This document shows, in pieces, positions 33,227-41,998 of a stretch of DNA of 64,000 bases. The DNA lies in NCBI GenBank assembly GCA_937871805.1, contig CALMQB010000002.1, positions 310,001 through 374,000 on the forward strand, read 5' to 3'. Position 1 is the stretch's first letter. The number at the start of each line of letters is the position of its first letter. The translations under genes and the position numbers were made by a program. Below the pieces are notes generated by a model. That model made no database searches, had not been told where the DNA came from, and was given only the letters and a program-made list of their open reading frames with translations. This DNA comes from an uncultured Candidatus Saccharibacteria bacterium. Lineage in GTDB: Bacteria; Patescibacteriota; Saccharimonadia; Saccharimonadales; HK-STAS-PATE-42.

Positions 33227-34768
33227 CTATCTGGTACCCTTTCTTTTATTGCGCCGTGCCCCACTACGATCTCGACCTTGCTTGTTACCTTTTTGGGTAG
33301 ATCCTCCATGGTAATTATGCGGCCTAGGCTGCTTAATCCTTGTAGCTATTTGCTGGGGTATCTCTTGCCCTGGATGGTTTGTTGCAGGCTTTGGGTCTCT
33401 AACTTTCTTAATTGGTGGAGGGGTACCGTCTGCAACGATACCAGGAGCTCTGATTGGAGGATCTATTTTGATTTTGACAGAGTTATGCGTCTTTGGAGTC
33501 TTTGGACTTAGGTAACTTTGATAATCTCTGGGACCCCAGTATGGCTCTTGAGTTGGTGTTAACTTTGGGGTGGGCGACGGAGACTCCGGTGTCTTGGGCC
33601 TGCGGGACCCTGCAGCCGTTAATGATCTGAGTCCAATGAATAGCAGTGGCAGTAACAGAATTTCTCCTGGGATTTCGATACGCCAGGTTCTCTCTTCTCC
33701 ATTTTTCATTACTGGCACCATTAGGGTCACTGTTTTGTCTGGTCCTGGTAGATTAGAAGTTTCCAACTTAGACATTTTAGCAATACAGACTATGCCTCGG
33801 TTCCCTTCAAAGAGCTGATCCATTAAGGGTTGTAGCCCTTCTTCTCGGGAGCGGTTGTAATCTTGTACTACTGTGAGTGGGTCTTCACCCAGCATTTGGG
33901 CATATTCAATTATCTGCTTCAGTTCTTCAGGGTTCGGGTCGGTTTCCTTGCCTTTTAGGAAGCTTATAATTTCTGGATCAATGTTGCTGTCCGGGGCGAG
34001 TTCTTTTGCCGACTGTAGCCCGACAAGGCCTCTTTGGTTTGCGAGTTCAAGGTTGAGTTGGCTTGGGCGGTCCAGGTTTGCAAGCAGGTCTCCGGGTTCG
34101 GTGGTATTATCTTCACCGCTGGCAATACCACCGATTTCTACACCGTCTAGCTGATAGCCTTGTTTCTCTCTGGCGTGCACATTATTGAAACAGCTTTGGA
34201 CTGCTCCGGAGACTTCACGTTGAAGCTCTGGTGAAACAGTATAGTCCTGTTCCCAGGGAGTTTTGATCGGGTACTTGTATGGATCCGTTATTCTTTCCGC
34301 CCTTGGTGTTGATGTAGGTATTTTTAGTTCGATTGGTTTAGGTGCGGGCCTATTTGAGACCCTTGGAACCTTTTCAAAGTGCCAGCCGTCTCCAACTGGA
34401 TTGCCTTGGCTGGCTGGAGTGACGGATCCTGCCACAATGTTGGGGACTACGTTCGGTATTAGTTCTTTGAGCCCTCCTCCTGACGGACCTTCTTGTCCAG
34501 TATTTAAAGTTCCGTTATCGTCATTTTCTAACCCTAGGGCTACTCCTGTTTCGGGGCCAGTTTGGAGCGTAGCAGATGCAGTGGCTTTTGTGCCCGGGCT
34601 GGTGCCGGGGTTACCACCCGGATTGGTAAGAGCGGACGCCCCAGATAAAGCAACTGTAGCAAGTGCTCCTGTGGCTACTGCCTTTCTAAGCCACCCTGGG
34701 CCAGTATTTGCCGTGGATCCTGGCTCTTCCTGATCTGAGGGGCCGTTAGTGGGTAGATCTTCTGACAT
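33227..34768 (-). CDS. Proline-rich membrane protein with possible OmpA-like segment
   Basis: 513 residues from the ATG at 34766-34768. An N-terminal hydrophobic stretch (VATGALATVALSGASALT) follows an acidic head. A central part reads VEIGGIASGEDNTTEP with LELANQRGLVGLQSA, reminiscent of the OmpA-C peptidoglycan-binding fold. A second hydrophobic segment (GEILLLPLLFIGLRSL) is followed by a long Pro/Lys/Arg-rich tail ending RSGARRNKRKGTR. The basic tail suggests a cytoplasmic or nucleic-acid-contacting end. Family not recognised with confidence. Confidence 0.55.
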   Translation of the reverse strand: MSEDLPTNGPSDQEEPGSTANTGPGWLRKAVATGALATVALSGASALTNPGGNPGTSPGTKATASATLQTGPETGVALGLENDDNGTLNTGQEGPSGGGLKELIPNVVPNIVAGSVTPASQGNPVGDGWHFEKVPRVSNRPAPKPIELKIPTSTPRAERITDPYKYPIKTPWEQDYTVSPELQREVSGAVQSCFNNVHAREKQGYQLDGVEIGGIASGEDNTTEPGDLLANLDRPSQLNLELANQRGLVGLQSAKELAPDSNIDPEIISFLKGKETDPNPEELKQIIEYAQMLGEDPLTVVQDYNRSREEGLQPLMDQLFEGNRGIVCIAKMSKLETSNLPGPDKTVTLMVPVMKNGEERTWRIEIPGEILLLPLLFIGLRSLTAAGSRRPKTPESPSPTPKLTPTQEPYWGPRDYQSYLSPKTPKTHNSVKIKIDPPIRAPGIVADGTPPPIKKVRDPKPATNHPGQEIPQQIATRIKQPRPHNYHGGSTQKGNKQGRDRSGARRNKRKGTR

Positions 34769-34778
34769 TATGAGTAAC

Positions 34779-34870
34779 TTTAAACTTAAGTACAATTGTA
34801 GCAGAAAATGAACTTAAGTTTAAGCTTAAGTTCCAGAACCCTAGGGATCCCAGTCTTGCTGGGAATGACA
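34779..34870. repeat. Inverted pair of genome motifs plus REP-like palindrome
   Basis: TTTAAACTTAAGT (about 34779-34791) and ACTTAAGTTTAA (34812-34823) face each other across about 20 bp and could form a hairpin. A CCCAG/CTGGG REP-like unit follows at about 34847-34866. Confidence 0.65.
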
Positions 34871-34909
34871 CGGCAGAGTGGAAGAGCTAGAGGAGGATTC
34901 TTATAAGGT

Positions 34910-36244
34910 TTAACCCTCGACAAAGGTTAGGGCGTAGCCGGTGTTTCCTGCTCGACCTGCTCGACCAACTCGGTGAGTGTAATCTTGGTAGGTTTGTGGC
35001 TGAGAATAGTTTACAACGTGGGTGATGTCTTTAACATCAATTCCCCTGGCAGCAACGTCAGTAGCTACAAGAATATGAACTTCGGAACGCTTAAACTTAT
35101 TTAAAGCCTTCTGACGTTGAGCCTGAGTCTTGGCTCCGTGAATTGCGTCTGACTTAAAGCCGCGAGAATGTAGTTCGCGGGCCAGTTCTTCAACGGCACG
35201 CTGAGTATCGTGGAAGATGATTGTTTTTTGAACTTCTGTTTTAATCAGAATATCGTGTAGCTTTTCTAGTTTTTCACTTCGGGCGTGATACTGGACTATA
35301 TCCTGATGGACGTTATCACTAGTTTCGCTAGACTTTACAGAAATAACTTCCGGGTTATTAGAGAATGTCTGGATTAAGCTTTGAATTCGGGGCTCCATCG
35401 TGGCAGAAAAGAAGAATGACTGTCTATTTGGTGAAAGTGCACTTAGAATTTCAGTCACATCATCGACAAAGCCCATATCGAGCATTCGGTCAACTTCATC
35501 TAGAACGACGATGTTGATATCGTTGGCCCTGAGGCTACCGCGCTTAATGTGATCTTTAATTCGCCCTGGAGTTCCGATAATGATTTGCGGGTTAGAACGT
35601 AAATCTCGCATTTGTGGACCCATTGGAGTTCCGCCGATTAAGATTGCTCCAGCTAATCCACTGCCTTTTGCGACAAGTCTGAATTCATCATCAATCTGAG
35701 AGGCGAGCTCCCGAGTTGGTGCAACAATGATTGCTTTAGATTTTTTATCTTGGATGAGTTTATTGAGCAAAGGAAGCCCAAAAGCAACAGTTTTACCTGT
35801 TCCGGTGTTAGCAATTCCAATGACGTCTCTACCTTCTAATCCGACTGGAATTGTCTGATCCTGAACTGGTGTCGGAATCGCGAAGCCCATCTTTTTAAGG
35901 TTTTGCTTAAGAACATCAGTGACCTTAAAATCTTCGAAACTATGTGTTGGATTGTAGTCTTCTTCCTTTTTGGGAGTTGCGACACGTACAAATTTTGATG
36001 GATGGATATATTGACCACGTCCGACTTTTTTGCCGCCACGACCTCCACCGCCTCCATTTCTGGAGCGACCTCCACCGTAACCACCGCCGCCGCCGCGAGA
36101 CCTGCCTCCGCCGCCGCCACTGTATCCTCCCCCGCCTTGGGAGCTGTTAGAACGGCCATAACCTCCATACATGGAGCCTCCACCGCCTGAATTGTTATTT
36201 GATCGACCTCTGCTGTTGTTTGAGTAGCTTCCGCTTCCGGACAT
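34910..36244 (-). CDS. DEAD-box-type RNA helicase with N-terminal RGG/glycine-rich tail
   Basis: 444 residues. Residues 1-80 are Gly/Ser/Arg/Tyr-rich with RGG and GGYGG repeats. The helicase core follows: Q-motif (FAIPTPVQDQTIP), motif I ANTGTGKT, PTRELA, motif II DEVD (Val in place of Ala), motif III SAT, and motif VI HRVGRAGRAG. It ends directly after the core with no C-terminal RNA-binding domain. Glycine-rich tails on bacterial DEAD proteins usually sit at the C-terminus; the N-terminal position here is more like eukaryotic Ddx4-type condensate-forming tails. Likely role: RNA unwinding in ribosome assembly or mRNA turnover. Confidence 0.93.
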   Translation of the reverse strand: MSGSGSYSNNSRGRSNNNSGGGGSMYGGYGRSNSSQGGGGYSGGGGGRSRGGGGGYGGGRSRNGGGGGRGGKKVGRGQYIHPSKFVRVATPKKEEDYNPTHSFEDFKVTDVLKQNLKKMGFAIPTPVQDQTIPVGLEGRDVIGIANTGTGKTVAFGLPLLNKLIQDKKSKAIIVAPTRELASQIDDEFRLVAKGSGLAGAILIGGTPMGPQMRDLRSNPQIIIGTPGRIKDHIKRGSLRANDINIVVLDEVDRMLDMGFVDDVTEILSALSPNRQSFFFSATMEPRIQSLIQTFSNNPEVISVKSSETSDNVHQDIVQYHARSEKLEKLHDILIKTEVQKTIIFHDTQRAVEELARELHSRGFKSDAIHGAKTQAQRQKALNKFKRSEVHILVATDVAARGIDVKDITHVVNYSQPQTYQDYTHRVGRAGRAGNTGYALTFVEG

Positions 36245-36421
36245 AAAAAAGAATCCTCTTAAGTTTAATTAATATTTTGTAGAACTTGATTCGCTTTGTT
36301 TAGAAACGAAACCAGCTAAATATTCAAATTAAACTTCTAGGATTCACTTCTATGTTGAACGATGTTGTTGATTCTAGCACAACAAAGTAATTGGAGTCAA
36401 GGAATGGAGCCTAAGGGTAAG

Positions 36422-36721
36422 CTACTCCTCCTGAGCTTCTAGTGGACAGCCAGGATCTAAAACCTTAACTATATTAGGCCCTTCCGGATCCGGATCTTCA
36501 GAGTCTTCAAAATAGGTAACGACCGTACCACATCCTGCACAAGTAGCGCGAACTCCAAGTTCAAGTTGGCATCCGCGCATCCTTTGCCAGTCTGTTGCGG
36601 AGACCATGAACTCTCCTGCCCGTTCTGGAAGTGCGAATACGCTAACAGGCATAGGGGGGCAAGCCTCGAGGTTTTGCTTTGCGCAAGCTTTTGGTTTAGG
36701 TGGAGTAGATTTGGATACCAT
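36422..36721 (-). CDS. Small zinc-ribbon-like protein, paralogue A
   Basis: 99 residues. It begins VSKSTPPKPKACAKQNLEA and carries RATCAGCGTVV in the second half, then an acidic stretch (FEDSEDPDPEGPN) and a late Cys (LDPGCPLE). One CxxC plus extra Cys could bind zinc. The layout CAK..L, (R)ATCxxC, ED, late Cys is shared with the next gene upstream (36830-37150), suggesting an old duplication. Function unknown. Confidence 0.55.
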   Translation of the reverse strand: MVSKSTPPKPKACAKQNLEACPPMPVSVFALPERAGEFMVSATDWQRMRGCQLELGVRATCAGCGTVVTYFEDSEDPDPEGPNIVKVLDPGCPLEAQEE

Positions 36722-36829
36722 GTTTACTTAAGTTTAACTCTGCTTGATTAGCCTATACTGATATATTTTACACCCAAGATATGACTCCACCTAACAGTGT
36801 TGTATGATTTATTCTCTAATAGGCTAAGC

Positions 36830-37150
36830 TTAGACTTCTTGCCCGTCTTTGGCACACTGAGCTCCACCAGGAAGCTGAACCACCACAATGCCCCCCGGTT
36901 TTGATACATCTTCACAGAGCCGAACCTCGGCATCGCAGGCCACGCAGGTTGCAAATGCTCCAACTCGCCTAACTCCTCCGTCTACAAACTCTGTGGATCT
37001 CCGAACTCCGTCAAGAAATCTTGATGTTTTGTGGGCTAGGCTCTCTGGATCAAGCGGCAACGGCAAATCGGCTTGTTTGTTTAGCTGTCTTTTTGCGCAC
37101 CTACTTGCTGGGATTGAATTTGGGGTCGGATTAAAATTTGGTTTAGTCAT
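36830..37150 (-). CDS. Small zinc-ribbon-like protein, paralogue B
   Basis: 106 residues from the ATG at 37148-37150. It shares with paralogue A a CAKRQLNKQ segment, the FATCVACDAEV CxxC knuckle, an acidic ED pair and a late Cys (GGAQCAKDGQEV). The start lies just 1 bp from the end of the next gene upstream, so these genes are probably co-transcribed. Not recognised as a named family. Confidence 0.55.
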   Translation of the reverse strand: MTKPNFNPTPNSIPASRCAKRQLNKQADLPLPLDPESLAHKTSRFLDGVRRSTEFVDGGVRRVGAFATCVACDAEVRLCEDVSKPGGIVVVQLPGGAQCAKDGQEV

Positions 37151-37151
37151 A

Positions 37152-37529
37152 TTATTCTTTAAACTTAAGTTGTTCTTCTTCAGATCTTTTATGCCAGTTC
37201 TTATATGCTTCTTCGGCGCTATCTTTAAGAGCTTGATCAAAATTATGCGTCTGAGCGAGTTCTCGGATATGGTTTCTAAGTTCGTTTAGCCTCTTATTGA
37301 TTGAAGACGAGGCCTCTGCTATTTGGTCAGAGTCTACTCCAGTATCTACCATCGAACGGTGTGCCATTCCCCTGCCATAGGTATCTAGGACTTCTTCAAT
37401 ATGGACCAGCGTCATAAAAATTGGGTTAGCGTCCATATATTCCGGACCTCCTGGGTCTGCCAGTGGAATTAGTTCTTCTGCGAAATCTAAAAGGTTGATG
37501 ATTTTTTTGTAAGTTGGTTCGTTGTTCAT
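37152..37529 (-). CDS. Hypothetical helical protein
   Basis: 125 residues from the ATG at 37527-37529. Mostly helical and acidic (KIINLLDFAEELIPL, SSSINKRLNELRNHIRELA), soluble, no known motif. It ends 1 bp before paralogue B starts. It is divergently transcribed from the APH-like gene at 37581. Confidence 0.5.
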   Translation of the reverse strand: MNNEPTYKKIINLLDFAEELIPLADPGGPEYMDANPIFMTLVHIEEVLDTYGRGMAHRSMVDTGVDSDQIAEASSSINKRLNELRNHIRELAQTHNFDQALKDSAEEAYKNWHKRSEEEQLKFKE

Positions 37530-37580
37530 ATGGTTATATTTTAACACTCCAGAAGTCGAAATGCATGCTATACTGAACCC

Positions 37581-38612
37581 ATGTCAAAAACCAATGAAAA
37601 AAATTTTGGAAAGCTGCTAGGTAAGATTTCGGACAGCAGTCTTCAGTCCGCCTTAGATGAATTTGATCTTGGCCAGCTTGTATCTTCAGAGGCAATACCA
37701 TTCGGATTGTTTGGACAAAATGCCTTCCTGGAAAGTACGAGCGGCTCATATGTACTAAGGACGTGCGCTTTTTATGACTGGCAATTACCTACGGAACAAT
37801 TTTTTAGCAAGCTCATACATCAAAGAACGCAAGTTCCAGCACCGTGGCCCTATTTACTTAGTGAATCTGAGATAATTTTTGGGTTTCAATACGGCTTTGC
37901 GATCATGCCAAGGCTACCTGGTATTACGACTGCCGACCCAGAAACATACAAAAGCTTTAACTCTAGCCAAAAATCTTCTTTAGCCATGGCACAAGGTACT
38001 GCATTAAGAGAGCTCCAAAAGTTAACAAATGACGTAAGTGGTAAATATGACCATATAGAAAAAGCTGTTATTCCGTTTCCAAATGGCTATGTTGCACGAA
38101 CAGTTGAGCGAATTAGGAAGAATGTTGCGACATCAATAGAGTACCCAAACCCCCATATAAGCCAGACTGATAAAGACTGGATCGAGTCAACCCTAGCCGA
38201 TGCCGCTAAACTTAGCGATGATTTTCAGCCAGTGATCGTGCATGAAGATTTTAACCGTAACAACATGACTGTTGAGCAAGGTGACAACGATAACTGGCAG
38301 ATTACTGGACTCTTTGATTTAATGACTGCACATTTTGGTGATGGATTGGCAGACATACCTAGGCAATTCAGCATGTATATTGAAGAAGGCTTATTGACGG
38401 TAGCTGAGGATTATATTAAAGCCTACCTTGATGGCGCCACACTGGATGCGGAAGCGAAGCAGAGGCTAGAACTTTATCTAATTGATGACCGTCTGCTTAT
38501 CTGGCAGTATTTTCACAGACCAAACCATGATAGATCAAGATTTGATGAGAAGAGTGGGCTCAAAGAATGGCTGTCACCGTTCCTAGATGTCCTTCATCAG
38601 ATTATTGATTAA
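37581..38612 (+). CDS. APH/choline-kinase-like phosphotransferase family protein
   Basis: 343 residues with a protein-kinase-like fold. The catalytic loop appears as VIVHEDFNRNNMTV (HxDxxxxN, where APH enzymes have HGDxxxxN), and the metal-binding motif as GLFDLMTAHFGDGLAD. The N-terminal lobe has SYVLRTC as the likely ATP-binding Lys strand, with Arg instead of Lys. Aminoglycoside kinases, homoserine kinases and fructosamine kinases share this fold, so the substrate is open. A -10 box TATACT ends 6 nt before the ATG, predicting a leaderless message. Confidence 0.8.
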   Translation: MSKTNEKNFGKLLGKISDSSLQSALDEFDLGQLVSSEAIPFGLFGQNAFLESTSGSYVLRTCAFYDWQLPTEQFFSKLIHQRTQVPAPWPYLLSESEIIFGFQYGFAIMPRLPGITTADPETYKSFNSSQKSSLAMAQGTALRELQKLTNDVSGKYDHIEKAVIPFPNGYVARTVERIRKNVATSIEYPNPHISQTDKDWIESTLADAAKLSDDFQPVIVHEDFNRNNMTVEQGDNDNWQITGLFDLMTAHFGDGLADIPRQFSMYIEEGLLTVAEDYIKAYLDGATLDAEAKQRLELYLIDDRLLIWQYFHRPNHDRSRFDEKSGLKEWLSPFLDVLHQIID

Positions 38613-38618
38613 AAACTC

Positions 38619-39308
38619 TTAGTTCTGTGCATACCGGAGTGTGGCATTGATATGTATTTGCAGAGTGTCCAGCAAGACTTTATTAGTGTCTTTCTTGCCA
38701 ATAATTAGAGAGAGCTCCGTACAGCCTAAGATAATACCTTTAGCTGGGTATTTATTAATCAAGCCCAGCAAGTAATCTTTACTACTTTTCTTAATTTCAC
38801 CCAGAACGAGCTCTTCAAATATGATTCTATTGACCTCTAGTTGCTCAGGTTCAGACGGAACACTGACTTCGATTCCCAATTCTAAAAAATCATTTTTATA
38901 AAAAGATGCCTGCATCGTAAATTTAGTTCCAAGAAGGAGGACTCTACTTAAACTTAAATCTTGTGCCCTGTCCGCCGTATTTTTGACTATGCTTAAAATT
39001 GGAACCTTGGACCTTTGTTCAAGTTGATTAAAAACCACGTGTGGAGTATTTGAGGCAATTACAATAAAATCTACACCTGATGATTCGAGAGACTCTACGC
39101 CCCTCATCAGCTCATTAGTGTATGTTTCCATATCTCCCGACTCCTGCAGGTCTATGATCCGCTTAAAGTTAACGCTAAATATCACGACTTCTGGATACGC
39201 ATAGTCACCGTGATCATTAAAATGCTCCCTTATTATGGAGTGGTAGAATTCCACTGTTGTCTCTGGAGACATACCTCCTAATACTCCTATCCTCTTATAG
39301 TTTTTCAT
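38619..39308 (-). CDS. Aspartate/glutamate racemase family protein
   Basis: 229 residues, normal for cofactor-independent Asp/Glu racemases. The N-terminal IGVLGGMSPETTVEFY is typical. The catalytic pair would lie in VIASNTPHVV and in ILGCTELSLI. Only the second Cys is visible: the first site has Thr (ASNTPH, as in several Asp racemase-like proteins), so single-base or altered chemistry is possible. It overlaps the HIT gene by 4 bp (ATGA), so the two are translationally coupled. Confidence 0.85.
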   Translation of the reverse strand: MKNYKRIGVLGGMSPETTVEFYHSIIREHFNDHGDYAYPEVVIFSVNFKRIIDLQESGDMETYTNELMRGVESLESSGVDFIVIASNTPHVVFNQLEQRSKVPILSIVKNTADRAQDLSLSRVLLLGTKFTMQASFYKNDFLELGIEVSVPSEPEQLEVNRIIFEELVLGEIKKSSKDYLLGLINKYPAKGIILGCTELSLIIGKKDTNKVLLDTLQIHINATLRYAQN

Positions 39309-39727
39309 AGTTTAAAATATTCAATACTTAAGTTTAAGTTTTTACCCTTAGTTTTGATTAGATGTATGTGTAGGTGCTCCATAGTTTTTGCCTCAGAGAG
39401 GCTGCTCTTTATAAAAATATCATAGCCCAACTTAGAGTATTTTTCTATTAGATGCAGGTACTGATCTAACTCTTGATTGTTCATCTTAGACATGCAAGAT
39501 ATGTGACGAACTGGGATTATCAAAAGATGATCCACAACTTCTTGCATATCCCAAAAGCTAAATTTAAAATCATTCTCTGCAACATACAAGTACTCCTCAT
39601 CTTTATTGTTGCTGATTAGTTTCCTGTTCTTCCTATCACAGAAGGCGCAATTTTCGGAAGGCTTGTACTGCCGATAATATTCGTCATACCGAACCATCAT
39701 TTCATCTGTTCTATAGATTTGCTTCAT
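39305..39727 (-). CDS. HIT (histidine triad) family hydrolase
   Basis: 140 residues from the ATG at 39725-39727; a longer frame would run into the island repeat. The triad EHLHIHLI (His-x-His-x-His) and the upstream HLLIIPVRH are clear, and CAFC near residue 25 is the usual zinc pair of some HIT proteins. HIT enzymes cleave nucleotide phosphoramidates or dinucleoside polyphosphates. It ends in a 4-bp overlap with the racemase. The left edge of the island lies only 33 bp upstream of the start. Confidence 0.88.
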   Translation of the reverse strand: MKQIYRTDEMMVRYDEYYRQYKPSENCAFCDRKNRKLISNNKDEEYLYVAENDFKFSFWDMQEVVDHLLIIPVRHISCMSKMNNQELDQYLHLIEKYSKLGYDIFIKSSLSEAKTMEHLHIHLIKTKGKNLNLSIEYFKL

Positions 39728-39760
39728 GAAATTATAAAGGCTTAATATATGCGTGAAGTA

Positions 39761-39944
39761 TTGGTGGAATTTTACAACTCCGCTCGAACCTATTTTGAGG
39801 AAAAATGCTAAAAAACACAAGCTCCGCCGCCTAGCAGGCGCGAAACGCCCGCTGCGCCCAGCCAGAAAAACCTTTTGCATATTTTTGAGATTTCCCCCGC
39901 CGAGATTTTTTGAATTTGGAAAAGGGTGTTTTCTGGTGGTGCGC
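39761..39944 (+). repeat. Inverted repeat a, left arm (184 bp)
   Basis: Identical by eye to the reverse complement of 41659-41842. It contains G+C-rich hairpins such as CGCCTAGCAGGCG. The inner edge ends GGTGCGC, matching the tRNA side of the target core. Confidence 0.92.
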
Positions 39945-39990
39945 CTGCCATAAATGGCAGAGGCGGCGTGGCTCGGAGCGGCAAAGCCAC

Positions 39991-40012
39991 TATGTGTCGC
40001 AAGCGACACATA
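39991..40012. other. Perfect hairpin just inside cargo 1
   Basis: Ten-bp arms TATGTGTCGC / GCGACACATA with an AA loop. Cargo 2 has a related hairpin (TGTCGC/GCGACA core) at 43784-43802, also just inside its left arm. Confidence 0.7.
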
Positions 40013-40029
40013 AACAGAGTGAAATCTGT

Positions 40030-40041
40030 TATTATTGAACT
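40030..40041 (+). promoter_or_regulatory. Leaderless promoter of cargo 1
   Basis: -10 TATTAT (40030-40035) is six nt from the ATG at 40042, in the block CTGTTATTATTGAACTATG. Cargo 2 has CTGTTAAAATAGAACTATG in the same place. Confidence 0.6.
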
Positions 40042-41082
40042 ATGGACAACAAAACTTTGACTGCGCTTAATGGTGTTCGTGTTGGACACTCCACGCATCT
40101 GGACAAACTGACAGGCTGTACTGTAGTTCTCTTTGATAAACCTTATCAAGTAGCATACAAAGCCTACGGTGGAGCCGTTGGCGCATATGGTACAGAAGCA
40201 AACAAAGCAGACAAAACAAACTATGGTGAAGACGGAATATTCATAGCTGGTGGTAGCAATACCGGCTTAATGTCTGCAAACGAAATTATGGAATGTCTGC
40301 GCCACGACCAAAAAGGTTCTCGCTCTGGTAAAGACAAGCAGATTTTTAATCCGTCTGTTACTGGTGCGATTGTGTACGATCAAGGTATGCAAGTTGCGCC
40401 GTACGACCCTGCATATGGGCGTGAGGCATACGAAAACGCAAACAGCGAACCAATCGCAAGCGGTAATGTTGGGGCTGGTACTGGCACATCTGTTGGTAAG
40501 TTCCGCTGGGTTGAGAGTGGCACGAAAACCGGTGCCATGAAAGCGGGCGTTGGCTCGGCTCGTATTGACTTGGGCAACGGCATAATTGTTGTTGCGCTGT
40601 CAGTTGTAAATGCGCTGGGCAATATTATTTTGCCAAATGGCGAAATACTGGCTGGTAACAGAGATGAAAATACCAAGTTTAAGTCCTACGAGGACTTAAT
40701 AGATTTTGTAACACAAGACAGACAGAACACGACAATATCCGTTGTTGGCATAAATGTAGATTTAGGGAGCAAACTGCATTTAGAAAAAGTTGCACATATT
40801 GCCTCGCACGGACAAGTCCGTGCCATAAATCCTGTGCATACTTCGTCTGACGGCGACACTGTTTTTGTATTTAGTACAGGCGAACTGAAAAATCCGTTTA
40901 ATGATATGCTGCAATACTTCCAAGAAACGGACGATAGCTTATACACCCAAGTTGATATTATCGGACACGCCGCCGCACGAGCCGTGCAGGAGAGCATTTA
41001 CGATGCGGTGCGGAGTGCAGAAACAGTAGAATTTGAGGGCGCATATAAAGGCATAATACCGTCTGCGAAAGATTACCAGTAG
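40042..41082 (+). CDS. P1 family peptidase (DmpA/BapA type, S58)
   Basis: 346 residues, a normal length for the self-processing N-terminal-nucleophile-like aminopeptidase family. Family blocks are LNGVRVGHSTH at the start, GNVGAGTGTSVGKF, IIVVALSVVNALGN, and INPVHTSSDGDTVFVFSTG. DmpA-type enzymes remove N-terminal D- or L-amino acids from short peptides after autocleavage. No signal peptide, so intracellular. The stop is 1 nt before the NUDIX start, a tight two-gene operon carried as cargo in the mobile island. Codon use is less A/T-biased than in the flanking core genes. Confidence 0.88.
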   Translation: MDNKTLTALNGVRVGHSTHLDKLTGCTVVLFDKPYQVAYKAYGGAVGAYGTEANKADKTNYGEDGIFIAGGSNTGLMSANEIMECLRHDQKGSRSGKDKQIFNPSVTGAIVYDQGMQVAPYDPAYGREAYENANSEPIASGNVGAGTGTSVGKFRWVESGTKTGAMKAGVGSARIDLGNGIIVVALSVVNALGNIILPNGEILAGNRDENTKFKSYEDLIDFVTQDRQNTTISVVGINVDLGSKLHLEKVAHIASHGQVRAINPVHTSSDGDTVFVFSTGELKNPFNDMLQYFQETDDSLYTQVDIIGHAAARAVQESIYDAVRSAETVEFEGAYKGIIPSAKDYQ

Positions 41083-41083
41083 T

Positions 41084-41659
41084 ATGTATGAAACAGTAAG
41101 ACCTGTAATTGAACAAATAACACCTTTTGACGACATTGAAAGCGAACACATCAAAGACGTTCTAGCATGGATAGATAGCGGTACGGAACTGTGCCGAATA
41201 AGTAAGCCAGATAACCCGCCAAAACATCTTGTTTCCTACTTTGTCTTATTTGACGAAGCTAATCAATCAGTTATGCTTATTGACCATGTAAAGTCGGGTT
41301 TATGGCTACCGAGTGGTGGACATGTTGAGCCACAAGAACACCCACGAACAACTGTTGTCCGCGAAGCAGACGAAGAACTGCAAATTGTGGCTGGCTTTGA
41401 TACGCCGTTCAAAGACAATCCGTTATTTATTACCGTTACGCGCACCGTTGGACACGGACAGCATACAGACGTAAGTCTATGGTATGTAATTGCAGGCAAC
41501 CGAGATGAGCAGCTAGAATATGACCGGCGCGAAATGAATGGCTACCAGTGGATGAAACTTGACGATGTTCTTGCAACGGATATTCGTAAACTTGATCCCT
41601 GCATGCACCGATTTGTTGGAAAAATGCAGAAAGAATTGGGACGGCAAGCCGTCAGATAG
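41084..41659 (+). CDS. NUDIX hydrolase
   Basis: 191 residues with the Nudix box GHVEPQEHPRTTVVREADEE (G-x5-E-x7-RE-x2-EE), the last Gly position being Gln. The strand before the box, LIDHVKSGLWLPSGG, is typical. These enzymes hydrolyse nucleoside diphosphates linked to another moiety. It is translationally linked to the P1 peptidase gene just upstream. Its TAG stop overlaps the inner edge of repeat a. Confidence 0.9.
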   Translation: MYETVRPVIEQITPFDDIESEHIKDVLAWIDSGTELCRISKPDNPPKHLVSYFVLFDEANQSVMLIDHVKSGLWLPSGGHVEPQEHPRTTVVREADEELQIVAGFDTPFKDNPLFITVTRTVGHGQHTDVSLWYVIAGNRDEQLEYDRREMNGYQWMKLDDVLATDIRKLDPCMHRFVGKMQKELGRQAVR

Positions 41660-41842
41660 CGCACCACCAGAAAACACCCTTTTCCAAATTCAAAAAATCT
41701 CGGCGGGGGAAATCTCAAAAATATGCAAAAGGTTTTTCTGGCTGGGCGCAGCGGGCGTTTCGCGCCTGCTAGGCGGCGGAGCTTGTGTTTTTTAGCATTT
41801 TTCCTCAAAATAGGTTCGAGCGGAGTTGTAAAATTCCACCAA
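41659..41842 (-). repeat. Inverted repeat a, right arm (184 bp)
   Basis: Reverse complement of 39761-39944 without a mismatch that I can find. It abuts repeat b at the shared core CCACCAA. Confidence 0.92.
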
Positions 41843-41957
41843 GAACGAACTTTTCGGGAAATTTGAGCGCATTTGCGCTCTTTTTTCTTGGGTTTTGCGG
41901 AGTAAATCCCAGATGTTTTCAGGGGGGAGAAAAGAATCTGGGGCAGCCGTTGGCTGC
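41837..41957 (+). repeat. Inverted repeat b, left arm (121 bp, about 130 with one mismatch)
   Basis: Matches the reverse complement of 43532-43652. It includes a terminator-like hairpin GAGCGCATTTGCGCTC followed by TTTTTT. Confidence 0.92.
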
Positions 41958-41998
41958 GCCTTTTTGCCGCCATCGGCGGTTTTTGGTAAAATACAAAT

